Assembly: GCA_050084515.1 (NCBI GenBank) | Contig: CM114273.1 | Span: 17,360,001 to 17,424,000, forward strand | Length of the DNA stretch: 64,000 bases | Direction: 5' to 3' | DNA from: Blasia pusilla | Taxonomy: Eukaryota; Marchantiophyta; Marchantiopsida; Blasiales | Part shown: positions 25,100 to 39,082 of the stretch, piece after piece | Position numbering within the stretch: position 1 is the first letter of the stretch | Layout of the letters: each line of letters begins with the position of its first letter | Notes under the pieces: generated by a model | Seen by the model: only the letters and a program-made list of their open reading frames with translations | Databases searched by the model: none | Told to the model about the DNA's origin: nothing | Position numbers and translations under genes: made by a program

Positions 25100-25917
25100 G
25101 AGTGAGTTCCCCTTCAGCATTTGAGGCGTATCTTGTGCTTTGACCTTGTGATTCTACCCAAGCCGCTATTGTCATGCGATGAGGACGATCCAACCTAAAC
25201 TAACTAATCATAATCAAAATGCACTCCATGGAAATAAAAGGTCTATACCGGAACTCGGACATAATGACGTTCTAGCTGACATGATAATATGTTGATGGTT
25301 GGTCCACCCACACATAGAATTACTCTACTCGCAGTCGTGCCGCACGATTGAAAGAGAAACTTCTTCACCTCTAATATCATTGGATAACTTGAGATACTCA
25401 ATATAATGCTCTTCAAACTCTTGGATCTAGATCCAAGAGTTTAGGGTTTAAGGTATGCCCTCGCTCCACATATGGAGCGAAATTGCTGCCTTGCAAGCCC
25501 TACTCTCTAAGCCACCACCTCTGCATCTCATACTAGTTTGCATGGCGGTATAACTTTAGTTGGTTGTAGACTAGCACCCTCCACTTGGGAGAGGTGTACC
25601 ATTTCCTCCTTCACATGCACTAGTCGAGCCTCTTGTTCTTGACGCTCTGCCATGTGGAGTGTATGTTGTTGTGCCACAATCCATGATACAAAATGCTCCA
25701 CTAATGAGAAGAGCTACTACTTGATAATGATTCTACAACCTGGGGTCAAAGTAATACCCCACTCATCAAGAATATCCATGATGGAAATGAGTGATTACCC
25801 ATCTGATGGTCTTCCCTAACCTCTCCTAAAGCCCACCCTCCCACTCACTCCCCTCTGTGTCATCTAGACCCATGTCAAAATATAAGCTTGAGGGAGAACC
25901 TCTTACCTTGGATATCA
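25100..25917 (-). mobile_element. Possible internal (gag-like) remnant beside LTR copy D
   Basis: On the minus strand this follows the CA end of copy D. It begins with TGATATCCAAGG, similar to an initiator-Met tRNA primer site, and then has coding-like stretches rich in Glu, Gln and His broken by stops. Assignment to an LTR retrotransposon rests on position and the primer-site likeness only. Confidence 0.3.
25415..25442. repeat. Perfect 28-bp palindrome
   Basis: Starts AAACTCTTGGATC, is centred on CTAG and is identical on both strands, with no loop. Confidence 0.95.
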
Positions 25918-26418
25918 TGCGTATATATATATCTTGCTACACAATCAATACGATTTTTCACATTATCACATCCAGACCATACGACACATCGATCTTCCCA
26001 CCCAATGGAAAGATTCATAAACACACGTAAATACACTCTCAAGTGTACATCAAGACCACACAACCAAATCAAAGCATAAATTGACTCACTTAGCCAAATC
26101 CAGTCTCAATGACGCATACGCATTCAAGCCAAATCTACCCTGTGCCATGAGAGAATTCTAAGTTTAACACCCTAACTCCTACCAAACCCTAGAAAGAGAA
26201 ATGTTTCTTGGGATCAATATGAGAAAGCTAGCTCTTGAGAATAATTTTCTCATCTTATCTACGCTTCAGAAGGGAAAAAAAATACTCCTTCCCAAATACA
26301 ATCCAAATGAGGAAAGTGCACACACAATGACCACTTGACCATTGATTGAGTTAATAGGTCATTTGACTCAAAATGTGAAAATAGGGTGTTTTTCTTTAGA
26401 AACCTTGATTTTAATGCA
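25918..26418 (-). repeat. LTR-like repeat family, copy D
   Basis: A 501-bp minus-strand unit with TGCATT...ACGCA ends, collinear with copy B over its whole length (GGGAAGATCG, GAGTTAGGGTG and other blocks). It is followed by a primer-site-like TGATATC, as for a 5' LTR. Confidence 0.6.
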
Positions 26419-29400
26419 ATGTCCCTAATATCAATCTCATGTGACCATCCAGGAAAAAGATACAACCAATCAACCCGATAACTCCCTATATTATCAACTC
26501 GGTAGAACTCAAATTGTCAACCAACGATGGTCATGGTTGCACAAAAACAGAAAAGTTCGTTTTTAGGACGGACATGGATTGGATGAGATAGGGCCCACAC
26601 TTTTAGCTCATGGTGGAAGGCAGGGCAAGGGCGGATGAGGCGATAAGGGGGGAGGGAGTGAAGGTGGGGGATGAAGAAACAGGAAAGTGTGGAGCATTGA
26701 GGCAAATGGGGGAATTGAGGAAGAAGGGGAAGATGGGACACATATGGATAAGTCCTTCCATAGGACAGACATAAGTCCGCGGAGATCGACATGTCCGTCC
26801 GTGGTCACGAATTTTGTCCATATGCAACCTTCACTATGGTATGGCATAGAGTCATAATGGATCCAAATTCTCATAATATTGATCCCACCACCATAAGGAG
26901 GGGGATCACAAAGAGTTTGATGGGCTAGAAAGCTTCACAAGTATGCTCTTGAAGACTCTTGCACAAATGTATTTTACATATTCAAACCAATTCAATCAAC
27001 TTTGATGGACTCATCAAGAATTATGAGAGGGGAAAGTGTTGTCCTCATCAAAGGGATATTCCATTTTATCTAAAATTAGTTGTCGAGTAAGGATTTTATA
27101 GGGTTGTCACTATTAATAATGACTCTTCTCATACATTGTCAATGCCAACCGATATGCTACAATTGCTTCATCTACAGTGCTAACAAAGTCCACGCCTCCA
27201 CCCTACTCCAAAATGCAACATTATCGTCTTAAAAGTAAACATCCTTTGTCAACATTATTACTGGAATATTTTTAGATTTTTCCAATAGATTACCGTACTT
27301 AGTATCTAATCCAATCCTCTTACCATCCAATATCATTAACAACAAATATCATTAACAATGTACTTTCTGACAACGTGTTTGGAGGTGGAAACTTGCATTG
27401 AGGGCAGACTATCACAAAATTTTGGAGTAGTCGATCCTCTTTGCTCATCCACAATTGAGTGGGCATGGCAAAGCTTCTCATGTTGGAATTGCTTGCTTGG
27501 ATCCTATGAAATGGAGATTTCATTGGCTTTACAAAAGTACTCTCCATTCCAAGTGGCCCCATTCCAACTAGATAAGATGAAAAGGTTTCTGATTTCCCTC
27601 TTCAATGACACAAGTTTTGTACTTTGTTGCCAACAAGCTAGCCTGGACAAGGAACCCATGACATGAGCCACGGCAGCGATCACATGACGTTTATTTCCTG
27701 AAAACTTCCACCAATTGGCGTAGCCACACAATATTGAATTCATTCTTTGGTTTACTTTCCGTGCATGCCTTTTCAGCAAATGATTGTCTCACGTAGTATG
27801 TAATCAAGGTTAACAAGTTCTGGTTCTGTAGCCCCATGTTGGAACAGAAGTTAGCCTGATTTCCCATGAGGTGAAAGTCAATTGGGCCCCTCCACCCATT
27901 TGAGATTTTTCATATTAGCCTCCTTGTTTCTTTTGGAGAAGGTGGTTATGTATTAGAAAAACAAAAACAAGAAAGGTGCTTAAGGTCTCATCTGCTAACA
28001 TGTGATCCTAGAATTTATAGACCAAGCTCATCAAAAAGAGGTGAAACTACCTGTGAACAAACCATCACAAACATTCAGAATCACATGTTTCATCACCCAT
28101 CACAACTCAGGTGGAGTCTGCGTATTGTAGGGTTGTAATGTGATCCTAATCCTTGCAAGCATAGGGCCAGGGTCTGGTGATGACGGAATCTCTCCATTCC
28201 AGTACAAGGGTTCAGATATTTTGGAAACGGATTGGTGAAGTCATTTTGCTGTGTCCAAAACATCAAAAGGTCTCATTATGGAGCAAGGCTTGTACTTTCC
28301 CAAAGCAAGTGTCAATTGAAATGCCCTGCGGAATGATATCATTAACCTTGATGGTAATAACTCAAGTACTTGGGAAAGGTGCAACTCAGATCAATTCAAG
28401 AATTGTGCTGAGTTGCACCTTTCCCAACTACCAGATCCTATCATGATCGTCGTTGGTTCTCCTAAATAAATTTGAGGCAGCTTCAATGGTGTGTATTTAT
28501 GGACGATGGAACCACAACAGGACTGTGATCCATAAAAAGGAGAAAGTGATTCTGATGATTCATCAGCCCGTTCATATGGAGAAGGAGCAATTGCTTCTAC
28601 ATTGAGGAACACAGGATGATCTCACCAAAGTCCTCCGATCCATCACCAATAGTAGAGTTGATTGGGTAAATTGCAAACCAGGAATTCCAGGGAATTTTTT
28701 TGGAGTAGTTCCAGCTTTCAAACCAGTAGAGAACAGGGAAATTTGAGTGTGGTGCAAAGGTAATCTGGCTCACACTGTATCATCAGTATCTTAACATATG
28801 ACTGTCCTCACCTGATCCGGATTCACACCACTATAAGGACTCGAAGAACCCTGAATGTTAAGGTTAGGTGAGAATTTGATGAGGGGAAGTAGGACAATGG
28901 CCCACAAGGTTAAGACCAAGTTATTTCCAGACAGTTGCAACCTCGCAACAGTGAAGGGAGGATAGTGTTATCTCCAGAAGTAGAAGATTCTCGCCTTTCG
29001 TCTCCAGGTTAGGGAGAAGATATCTTGCCGCACGGAATCACTGAGCATGCTCAAGGCTTTAAATTTTGAGATGAATGGCAGAATATTCGACAAATCGTAA
29101 CTGCCTCTGGAGAAGTCTTAAATCAGGCCTGGATAAATCATGGGTGGACACGAGGGAATCTGCCCATTGTGCAGCCTTGCTCCCCTTCTGCCTGCACACA
29201 CGCATTTACACCTAAGGCGGGAACAAATCGATGGGAGACTCAATCACATATTTACTGCCATAAAGAAGTGGCCTTCCAGATGTTCTTGAGGAGCACTCAG
29301 TGACCAAATTGAACTAGAGAAATCAAAAGCTTCTGTACCGTCGTCACGAACGGGTGCTCAATAGTTCTTTTACAACTATTTCAGTCCTGTACTCACTTCG

Positions 29401-30247
29401 GTGATACATGCACACAAGATTCAGAAACATGCATCAGGATTAGTAGGCAATCTGTGCATACACAACCAGCTCCTAGGCCATCACGAATCTTGCAAATGTC
29501 TGACAATGAGCATAACTGCACCAGCCCAGGAGCACACACTAGATAAATGCTCAAAAATCATGGTAGCAGCTTACAGCTTGAGTGCCTCTGCTGACTAGCT
29601 CTTTAATTGCATCACTCTCACAGGCTTGGAAGACCTCAGCAGCACTACGCTACCAAATCTCAACTACTTATGAAGATCTCACTACTGTCCTGAGGCATTG
29701 GCAGGCCATAGAAGGACTTCATCTTGCAGTCACATGACATGATCAAACAAAAAGGAACAATGTAGCATGTTAAACCATATATCACGCAGCACAGCCAATA
29801 GTAATTTTGTACAAAGTCCAAGGCAAACCTGGTGAGAAATTGTTGGTAACACCAGTAAGAAAGGTCCCAGAGACCTGAATTGAGAGAGGAATCTCAGTTT
29901 TGTTAAAAGAATGTCAACCATTATTCACATCATTTGCCATGTGCCTAGGAGCTGCAAACATTTGTAATGATCATAGCCAAGGCCAAATCAGAATATATGG
30001 CCCTGCCAGAGAAGTTTGCACGACCCACTCAACATTTCAACCTTCATTAACTGGATCCTTTTCTTTTGGAAGAGATCGCATTATTCTGATGGATGAATGG
30101 AATTCAGCAGGACAGAGACCCAAGTATACATTCCAAATCAGCCTTGGGAACCAAGTGGTTACCCTTGTGACACCTTGACATGAGGCACCCAAGTTTGAGC
30201 CATTGAAATTTACACTTTACCACACCACAGAGGATGTCTGACAGATA
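26419..30247. other. Intergenic region downstream of UBE4
   Basis: No gene recognised. A minus-strand open stretch at about 27779-27320 has protein-like composition in two overlapping frames but no family I can name. The segment 26600-26815 shares blocks with 44950-45075. The 3' UTR of UBE4 must start just below 30248, but no clear polyadenylation site stands out. Confidence 0.5.
28370..28427. repeat. 58-bp near-perfect palindrome
   Basis: Outer arms of 20 bases (28370-28389 and 28408-28427) pair perfectly. After two mismatched positions an inner CAATTC/GAATTG pair (392-397 with 400-405 of the 28 kb block) closes a two-base loop, so 26 of 28 positions pair. Confidence 0.95.
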
Positions 30248-33200
30248 TCATTGCCTGTGAGAGGAGAGAAAGGCTTCAATCTTTGCTTTCAATTCAGTGT
30301 CCGGAATCAGCATATCAGGAGTCAATAGTGAGCGGTTGAATGGATCCGTCTGCACACATTGACACAAGCAGCCATCACAAAGACATCATTTTTTCACTGT
30401 AAGATAATACCACCAATTTTTACAGCTAATACCAAAAAACGACCTAATTGTATTCCCTCTTTAACCAAATATTATTATCACCATCTTCCAAACTGTCATC
30501 TTCAGATCTTTCAATCCCTATCATATTATTTCACCTACAATTAGGTGTGCTATTCTGCCCTGCACAAATCCCATTCAGGCAACCTTGATGGAACCTGCAG
30601 CAGATATACCTTGAAACATTTCCACATTTTTTACTTCTAAGTAATCTGGCCATCTTGCCAACTCATACAGCACCTTATTTCCATCATTTTCAGCTCCTCC
30701 AACCCAAATCAATATCCTGGAAGTGATTTCAGCAAACATCTTGAAGCAGAAAGGCCAAAATCTACATGTACCCATACCATGTACAAAGATGAAAGAAAAT
30801 TCCCATCTAAGTAAGAACCACGGCCACAAAACCAAAGTTTTTCAGAACTTACAATCTACCCATCTCTTCAGCTTCAAACCACAGCCAGTTCAACAGAACA
30901 AGGGTCAAGGCATGGAAGCTCACTCCAAGAGGCAAAGGATACCTGGTCACTTAGAAGATGTCTTTGTATGGTAGACCTATCAAGGGTTGTCTTTGAGGAA
31001 GGAAGAATAACTGGGTCAGTCATCAACGTATACTGCAAGAAAAGTGGAAGTGTTAGGTTGTCTGTTCCCGACGTCCTCATCTTGAGGCCAGAAACATCAG
31101 CACTAGACGGATATCATGCGCCATAGACCCACAAGATTTAAGCAAAAAATGGCCTACATAAACTCTGGCAGACAAGCAACAGACCTGAATGGGATCCAGA
31201 AATTCATCTGGAATGTCACCCAACAATGCCTCTGTATCCATGGCTTCTGTAGCAGCATCTCTAGCTTTATCGGCAAGGGCTAGAAATTCTTGGACCATGG
31301 ATTCTGGAAGACATTGCCAATGTCGAAGAACTGAAGCTGCCTCTTGAAATGACTGCACAAGATATCAACCGCTTTAACCCGAGATGTACTAGATAGACTC
31401 TTCACTAATATAACTTTCAAACCCAACCTGTCTTTTTGGTTCACAGAAAGGAGCTGCTAAAGCAAGACCCTCAGTCAAACTTTCAGAGTCACAGAAACAA
31501 TAAAAAAGAAGAGATAAGTTCAAGGTACACCACAGAAATACGAGTAGATTCAGATAGTAAAGATGACAGGTTTTCTGCTCGAGTAGTACCATGCGAAATT
31601 TTAAAATATCAACTCAAATCAAGATGGCACCTTTTGTCGGTAGGATCGTCCATCACTTGAGATGGCTTTTGAGAACACTCCAGTCAAATCTCCCCGACCA
31701 AGATGCACATAGATCTCCACAATCTGTTCCAAGGGTAGAAGAAAACAGGCCAAATTGACAAGCTTATGGTGTGAGACTTATAAGATGACAAACATCTTTT
31801 CAACAAGGTTGGTGTTAATAGGTGTGACATCTAAGATAAACGGAGTTTGAACATGCACTCCACAGAAAGGAAACTGTAGACCTAGATTACCCTTAAAGTA
31901 TTTTCTTATGGCTAAAGCAAACACAAAGAAAGACTCTTGTATATTTCCTGTGAACAGCAGTGATGCAATTAACAGATATTATCCAAGTGTATGTCATGAC
32001 AATATGGTATCACATAAACTAGAATGCAAATTAGAGAAGAAGATATAAAAGATGTGCAGATGCCTTTGAAAAGCACAACTAAGCACATCAAGAAAATTAC
32101 ATAATATGTACAGGAAGTGCATACAGTGGCTTCTAACCTTCAGCATACTGAAGTCTATATCAACAGTTGACTAAGTAAGGTTTGATTGTTCAACCTGGGT
32201 CAGAAGCTCCTTTGGTCTGAATTCATACTTTTCAGGCTCTCTTAGACTCAGAGCCTTCCGTTGCGGCCCAACCAGTTGCATCAAGAAATAATTGAGCATT
32301 GCCGCAATTCTTTCCACCTGAAACACATCAAACCAAGAAAAGCAACCTCAGAAGAGTGTTTAGAGTGAGTCATCCTCCTACTTGTGCCATGCCAAGGTTT
32401 TATAGCTCATTACTGCACATGTTTGTTGTGAATCATCAGTGATGAGTAACTAGACAAGACTTCTCTACGTAGAGGTATGACCACCATCAAGCTTAAAATC
32501 TGTTGAGTTCAAAAAAATCTATTCAAAAAACATCCAAACACAATAAGGTTGAGCCACACTGATAATTAGTAGAAAAGCCCCACAAAATCATGAGAACCTC
32601 AACCAAGGAAGGATAGAGGGGACAAACGATTGAAAATTTCCTGATTAACTTTCATCTACTTAGAACAACTACCCCATTGAACGTGCAAATGCAAGCAAAT
32701 GTTACCATCTCAGGGAGTAAAAATGGAGCCGTAATCTCTGCAGATGTGTACTGAAGCATTTTCACATCCTCATTTGCCAAGATCATATCAATCCTCACAA
32801 CCTGCAAATAAACCCCAACTAAAATCTTAACAGGCCCAGCACTCATGTTTATCTCAGACAAATAATGAAGTTGAACACTCATGGAATAAATCATCCATGC
32901 ATGTGTGGCACTAGAAAGATTCATTCATGCAGGGTCTGCCTTCCACTCATAACGATAGCTAGCCATCGTATCAAGTTCCAGGAACTCAAGGTTATAGGAC
33001 AATATTCACATTTTCTTGTTGGTGGAAGAGGCGAGATCTTTCTTGTCGTTCCTGTGGAGTCCTTTCTCCCCAATCTGGTGTGCTCATTTCTTCCTCCATT
33101 TCCTTCAGTTCTGATATCTTTTTGAGGCTCTCATCAAGTAGAAAGATGCTGTCATTGATTAGCAGATTAAGAAACTTCAAATACGAACCTCTTTCTTCTA

Positions 33201-36200
33201 TTACTGCGACCTGTTCCAGAAAACAAGGGAATCAGAACAAACATTACTTCCAAAAACATGATACCTACAGTACAACTTATGCAGTTCTACATGTTCTCAG
33301 CCAATTGTCAACACAACTATGAGACATGAGGTTCTAAGGAAAAATCTTCTCGGAAACATTTCCCTAATCCTTGCAAAAAATCTTTCACCAGATCTGGCTT
33401 TCTCGGAGAAACTCATCTATCTGTGCTATGATGAAACTAAGCCTATCCACAACTTTAAGCAATAAAATTTTCAACCAGTGGAGATTTCTTTGGAAAATAT
33501 CATTCATGAGAAGAGTTCCAGAAAGACCCTATTCTTAGTACCACCAATATCCAAAGACTAAGACTAGCTTCTAATAAGAACCATCAGCAAAGTCTTTCAA
33601 AGTTTGAAAAAGTGACATCAGATGCATTGACCACCCAATCTCAAGGTCTCCAAGACCACACAGACTAACCCAGGAGATAAAATAAAAAGAAGTCATGACT
33701 ATCACCTGTTTCCAGGAGTTATGATGCAAGGGTACACGCCACAGATACTCCAAAAGTTCTGAGATGTTGTGGCGAATGTTGAATTTGTCATAAAACTGCA
33801 CCATCACAGGAAACAACCCCAGAAAAGAGAAATCTCTCAAAGGACATTCATGACCAATTCCCTCTCGTTACTCCCTTTTGTTCCTAACATAGACATGTCA
33901 CTGACAAACAAAGAACAGCAACAGGCACAAAAAAAGATTGATCAGTCCCTACCAATAGTCCACTTTAGCTTCTTGAAGATCAAAGTAATGACCACATATT
34001 TGGCATCCTAACAATGCAACAGAATCTAGTGATCGATAGCTGCCCCTATGACATAACTGCTATAGATCTGTCAACCACACTCTCCTTGCACCTGTGTATG
34101 AGAGCCAGTGAATTCGATGTCAACATATAACTTTAGGAGATTTGGGACAAGGTACTGCAGCGCCATTTGGTGCCCTTCAAAGAGAGAGGCCATGGAGTTG
34201 TTCAATGATTGTGTTTGGCTGCACATTTGCATGTCAGAAGAATAAGGTCTGATATGCAAAAATGATTATTGAAGAAAATATGAATTGCTGGAACTATATG
34301 GTGAAGATAGTCTTTCTTCAACAATAATGGTATTTTCAAAGATTGCAGACTGATGTGGTATCAAGATGAACTATAACAGCATTGACAACACGAGCACAAG
34401 TATCAACAATCACCTCTTCGCAGGCATCCAGTTATTCAAAACTTCCACCATTTTTGCTCGCAGATATGGGTTTTTGACATGCAGTGGACTTCCCATAAAC
34501 ATGACCATGAAACTCATAAAGTCATCCTGCCAGATTACAGTACAAAGAGACATTGAGGTAAATGGTCCTGGAAACACAACCAAGTGCGAAGACACCTACC
34601 TCGAAAGAAGTTTACAGTAAAGATCAAATTGCTTACTCGAGGTGCTTCAATCAAAAGTGCTCTATAAGTTCTGTATGTGATGGTTCTCTCTCCTTTTTTA
34701 CTTTTTTCACTGACAAGTTCCATCCACTCTTTGGTTGGAGTATTTCTATCTGAGCAGTCGGTAACTGTAGAGCAAGAAACTGTCTTTTGTGTCTCAGATG
34801 TGGTTTAGACGTAGGGTTCTCAATTTCCCTCGCGTAAAGATATTTATGTCTGCTGCCATGCAACCATAGATCTCGTGACCAAATAGTAACACCCCCGCAT
34901 AAGAATCAGGAGGCGAAGTAATTGCCAACCAAGGTGACTTTTATGAGGCAAACCAGAATGGTTGACTGTCCGATTCTCTTGTGGTGAGAAACCCGACTGA
35001 AATATTTATGCGCACTTACTGCAAGACAAACCCAAAAGAGTGCTTACAAGAACAAATCCCTCCAATGCTCGTGGAACACGTGACACAACGAGAAGAAGCT
35101 CCAGCGTGTCTTCGATAAAATGTTCAGGCATTGACGCAAACTCCATGGGACAAGGTGCTGGGAGAGGCATCCTAAATCCCCCAATAAGGCCAACAAGCCA
35201 AACGACCATCAATCTGTAGAATGACAGAGCTTCCTGCATGAGGTCTACATCCTGGTAAAGGAAAAGCCCAGAAAACAGGAGAGTCAGATTAGAGAAAGAG
35301 AGGCCAGAACAATGCATTCTTGAGATCCCACAGATCCTCCAAAACAATGAAGTGCCCTCAAACAGATACAGAATTGATGCTGACCCAAGGAAGCACACAA
35401 AATCAATCAGATCAATTGCTTGTAGTGCTTCAGATCAATCTTTTCTACCAGAGTAGAAAAAATTACAAATGCCATTCTCGGGTGGGGATACCGAGCAAGT
35501 AAAGTGGCATCTGGTCATCAGCAAGACTTGACATCAAACTAAAAGTGAATCTACCTTCGAACCACCATCACAAGATTAAACAAAAATCCACTGTCGTTCT
35601 CAGGGACACCTAACCTGTTCGTAATCACAATCTAGGAGAGTGCCAAATGATTCTGCTAGTGCACATATGAACATTTGTAAGAGAACTTTAAACCTTTTAA
35701 TGCGGGAGCTGGCACAAAATCTTATCCCATTATACGCTGATAGGCAACATCAGGAAGTAAACAGGTTGACTTGGTTGTTGGCCAACTAATGGGTGCTTCA
35801 CGTCCAGGGGGCAATCCATTTCCAGTAGAGTTAAAAATACGTGCCCAAGCAGTAGTATGGAACCATTTCAGTGTCTTCACGGAACTTAATCACGTTATAG
35901 CCCCCTTATTCCAATAGGATCACAGGATTATTGATGATAGTACCACCACACACTTCTTCACAGGAACCCTTATGGGTGTGGCGAACCTCCTTACATGGTA
36001 AAGACAGAAGTGCTCCCAGCGTTGTGATGTCATAAAGTGTGATTCAGAAGGAACACTTGACAAGATCTTCGCCACATATTGTAGTCTTGCATGATCGCGT
36101 GCTGAGAGGAAGAAACACATATTCCAAAGGGTTCCCATCTCTATCACACATACTCAACAGGGTACTATTCCTTCAGGGACAGCCAACAGCCCAAAGCATA

Positions 36201-39082
36201 TCCACAGCAAAACCTTCCCGCATGGATTGCAGAGCAAAAACTCACTCACCTTCACTAGTTGTGCTTCATAACAGAGTCTATCCTGGGATAATCGCTCAAC
36301 CAAGGCCTTTGCTTGATTGATCTCATTCTCCAAGTCAGGCGGAGCTCCAGGCCCACGCAGACTCTTTAAGGTGCTATAAGCTTCTTTTTGTCGTGAAATA
36401 TCCTGATCAGAAGAGGTCAATCGCAGTACAAAAAAATTAAGTTCATCTGAATAGACATAGCATCGAACTTCCTGCAACTTTTTATTTTCAACTCTTGTCT
36501 AAAGAGCAGCTATTTAAGGTCACTTCCTAATGCTAACAATTCTCTCCAAGACAAAATCTGAAGTTGTTGGTTGACTTTCTTTCCTAGAACAGCTGGCTTC
36601 TCAAGACAATGCTGGTTGTTTTTCTGTCAATCTCTTGCATCATCTGGTAAGCATTGGTACTGCAATCGCTGTAATTTCAAGTCCCATGCCCCTCTTGAGT
36701 CCCTGTGAAAAAAATCCCATCACTTTATTCCTTCAGTCCATCCTGAGGCTGCCTTGAAGCTAGAGTTTGGTGTCCTTGATTCCAAATTTCTAGAGAGACC
36801 CACCTAACTTTACAGAAGATTGGAAGGTTACTCACCCTTCCCGAGCAAGAAAGCCTACTTCCCCAAACCTAAAAGCCCTGTGCACAATGGCCAATCCAAA
36901 TCCGAGGTTGAAAACTCTGGTGCTCATACTCAGCAAAGATGATGTAAGCAAGTGCTTACCGTGAGAAGGTTCTTGAGATCTGAAAGAGCTTTCATGAGCC
37001 CCAAGTTGAGTACCCTTGCTGTTAAGAAGAAACACTCGCAAATGAAGGAATAATTGACTTGGTCTGAAGCTGATGCTAAAGAAGAGTTGCGACCACCATT
37101 ACTAGATGTAGTTGCTTCTTGTGACTGCAGACGACGAAGTTCTTCTTGCTCTCTCTGCATCTGTGCTTGACGAAACCCCTCCATCCGAGCAAAGTTCCGC
37201 TTGTCAACCCACTTTGCAACCTCTTCAGAAGTTGCATGTAGCGATGTCAAACCACTGCAGCCCAGGATTGTATTATAAACTCCCTCACATTCAGGTCACA
37301 AAAACTGGCAATTAAAGATTTAGCAACCTACTCGGTTACGCAGACATTCTATCTTACACCATTGATAGTCTACATTTTAGAATCACTGTACCCTCACAGT
37401 CACCACTCCTGCATAAAATAATGCAGACAAAGATGGTGCTCAATTCACACCTGAAGTCAATGCGCCCTTTGTGAAGCACGTAGCCCGGATCAATCTTATC
37501 TCTTTTCGACGAAGTTGCATCCAAAAATGGCTCACACAGCCTAAGCATCACAGCACTTAGACTAACAAACATTCCACTGCTGGCGTTTGTAAATGGATTT
37601 GCCTGTCAAAGTCACGAGATGTATGACAAGAGATGAATACCCTTCACTCAGAAAAGAAGGCGACACTCCACCCCATGTGAATCTCAATTAAGTAGCATCA
37701 GGATCCTCACTCAGTTCAAACCAACCGACCTGAAGGGCTTCCCTCTTAGCATTTTTCTGAATCAAGTCGGCAAGATACTGGAGGACAGGTTCCCGAGTTT
37801 CGGCAGAACGGAGGAGTTTCAGTAAAAGTTCGTGCAACCCGTCATACAGCTGATGCATCATGGCCTTGATTGTTGCGGAAGAAGAATTTACGTCTCCAGG
37901 CCGACGACTTGTAGTATCAGAGAAGCATTGTTGTCTGGCCACCACAAGCACATGAGCAAAATGATTACACAGCCGACATGAAAGAGGTATAAGTTGCGAG
38001 GATAAAATTTGCAGACTAACCACGGTTTCCCTGCAGATGTAGTCTTGCTAAAAGTAAAGATATGCGACATGATTCGAGTGAATGCAAGTTCAATTAGGTT
38101 TCACTGATTGAAGAGGTTGAAATCATGCTCGTAAATTCGCCTGCAGACAGTAAAAGAGGAGGCAGATAAAACAGAATTCCATCGGACTAGAAATGCAAGA
38201 GACAATTACGCAATTGACGTTAGAGATTCACCCGACGTTAGGCTCACCGTTCCCGAAAACGGGATGGTCGGGAATGACGCTAATATGAAAGAAGGGCCCT
38301 AGAATGCTGCTAACTTCCAAAACTCTCCCATCGACATGATCGCCCTTGGGATGCCAGAAAGGATGGTGCACGAGCGCCTTGGCCAGTTGGGGATGCGACA
38401 CCAAAAGTACTAATGCTCTCAGAGGACCCTGGAAAGGCCCCAACGGAGAAACTTTCATCACACTTTGCTGCAAGTCTCTAAACACCTGATTGAATATATC
38501 ATCCAAGTTCTCATCCTCAAATCGTTTCACGAAATGATCGAGAAATCCGTGTGGTAAAGTCGGTCCACTGGCCCCGCCCCCGCTGGTACCAGGATCGAAC
38601 CCTACAGAAGGCGCGACTTCAGCCAGAATGAGCTCCAGAAGTTCAGAATGTCGTTCACCCGCTGCCTTGGGAGGCTGCGGAAACATATCCGGATACAAAC
38701 ATACGTTCCCCGAATAACTCACACACAACTCCTTCACCTGACTCAGCGTCTCTTGTATATCCGCCAGAATTTTCTTATCTTTCATGTTTTGCACCTTCCG
38801 CCCCTCCTCCAGAGCGCGTCTGTAACATCCTACCAGATAAAGAAACGGCCCATCCGCCCCTGCTCTGAACGTAGACAGCCTATCCATCAACGCCCGTTCC
38901 AACACGTCTTTCGACAGAGCTAACTCCTTCCCCTCACTAAGAAGCTCCGCCGCAAGCTGTTCCAAATACACCATTCCCGAATCATTGCCTCCCGACGACG
39001 GCAGCGCCAACGTCACTTGCAGCACCTTCCTCAGCACGAAATCCTCCACCTCCTCCTTGCGCCTCGTCCTCCCCTGCGCCAT
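30248..39082 (-). CDS. UBE4: Ubiquitin conjugation factor E4 (U-box, UFD2/PUB1 type)
   Basis: Elongates ubiquitin chains on already ubiquitinated proteins (E4/E3 activity). Sixteen exons give 1020 aa, against 1038 in Arabidopsis PUB1: 39082-38232, 37934-37730, 37602-37451, 37254-36960, 36402-36250, 35251-35048, 34526-34414, 34218-34092, 33795-33706, 33210-33010, 32801-32706, 32317-32195, 31723-31631, 31352-31185, 31032-30943 and 30349-30248. Every junction is GT-AG and in frame. The Ufd2 core spans about residues 230-900, with conserved blocks such as [47 protein letters not shown] and SSDGRSY. The U-box is the C-terminal 70 residues (PDEFLDP from about 948, then [15 protein letters not shown] and MLIPD), split over the last three exons. 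The ATG at 39082 aligns with the plant N-terminus. A longer in-frame opening upstream is GC-rich leader. The protein is expected to be cytosolic and nuclear. Confidence 0.96.

Larger units (their letters stand above)
18801..25100. other. AT-rich intergenic region with decayed repeats
   Basis: No gene recognised. It contains an 86-bp tandem duplication followed by a small GC-rich island (20380-20750), an inverted repeat at 23228, and a stretch at about 24000-24300 that reads as a charged, helix-like peptide before meeting stops. That stretch is perhaps a worn retroelement fragment. Confidence 0.5.

Noticed and set aside
27320-27779. hAT-like transposase fragment on the minus strand
   Set aside because: Only a vague likeness in two overlapping frames, with no catalytic block visible.
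31389-31592. Extra UBE4 exon between exons 13 and 14
   Set aside because: A 52-base cassette has usable splice sites but brings a TGA into frame. The exon 13-14 join without it matches the family. It could at most be a poison exon.
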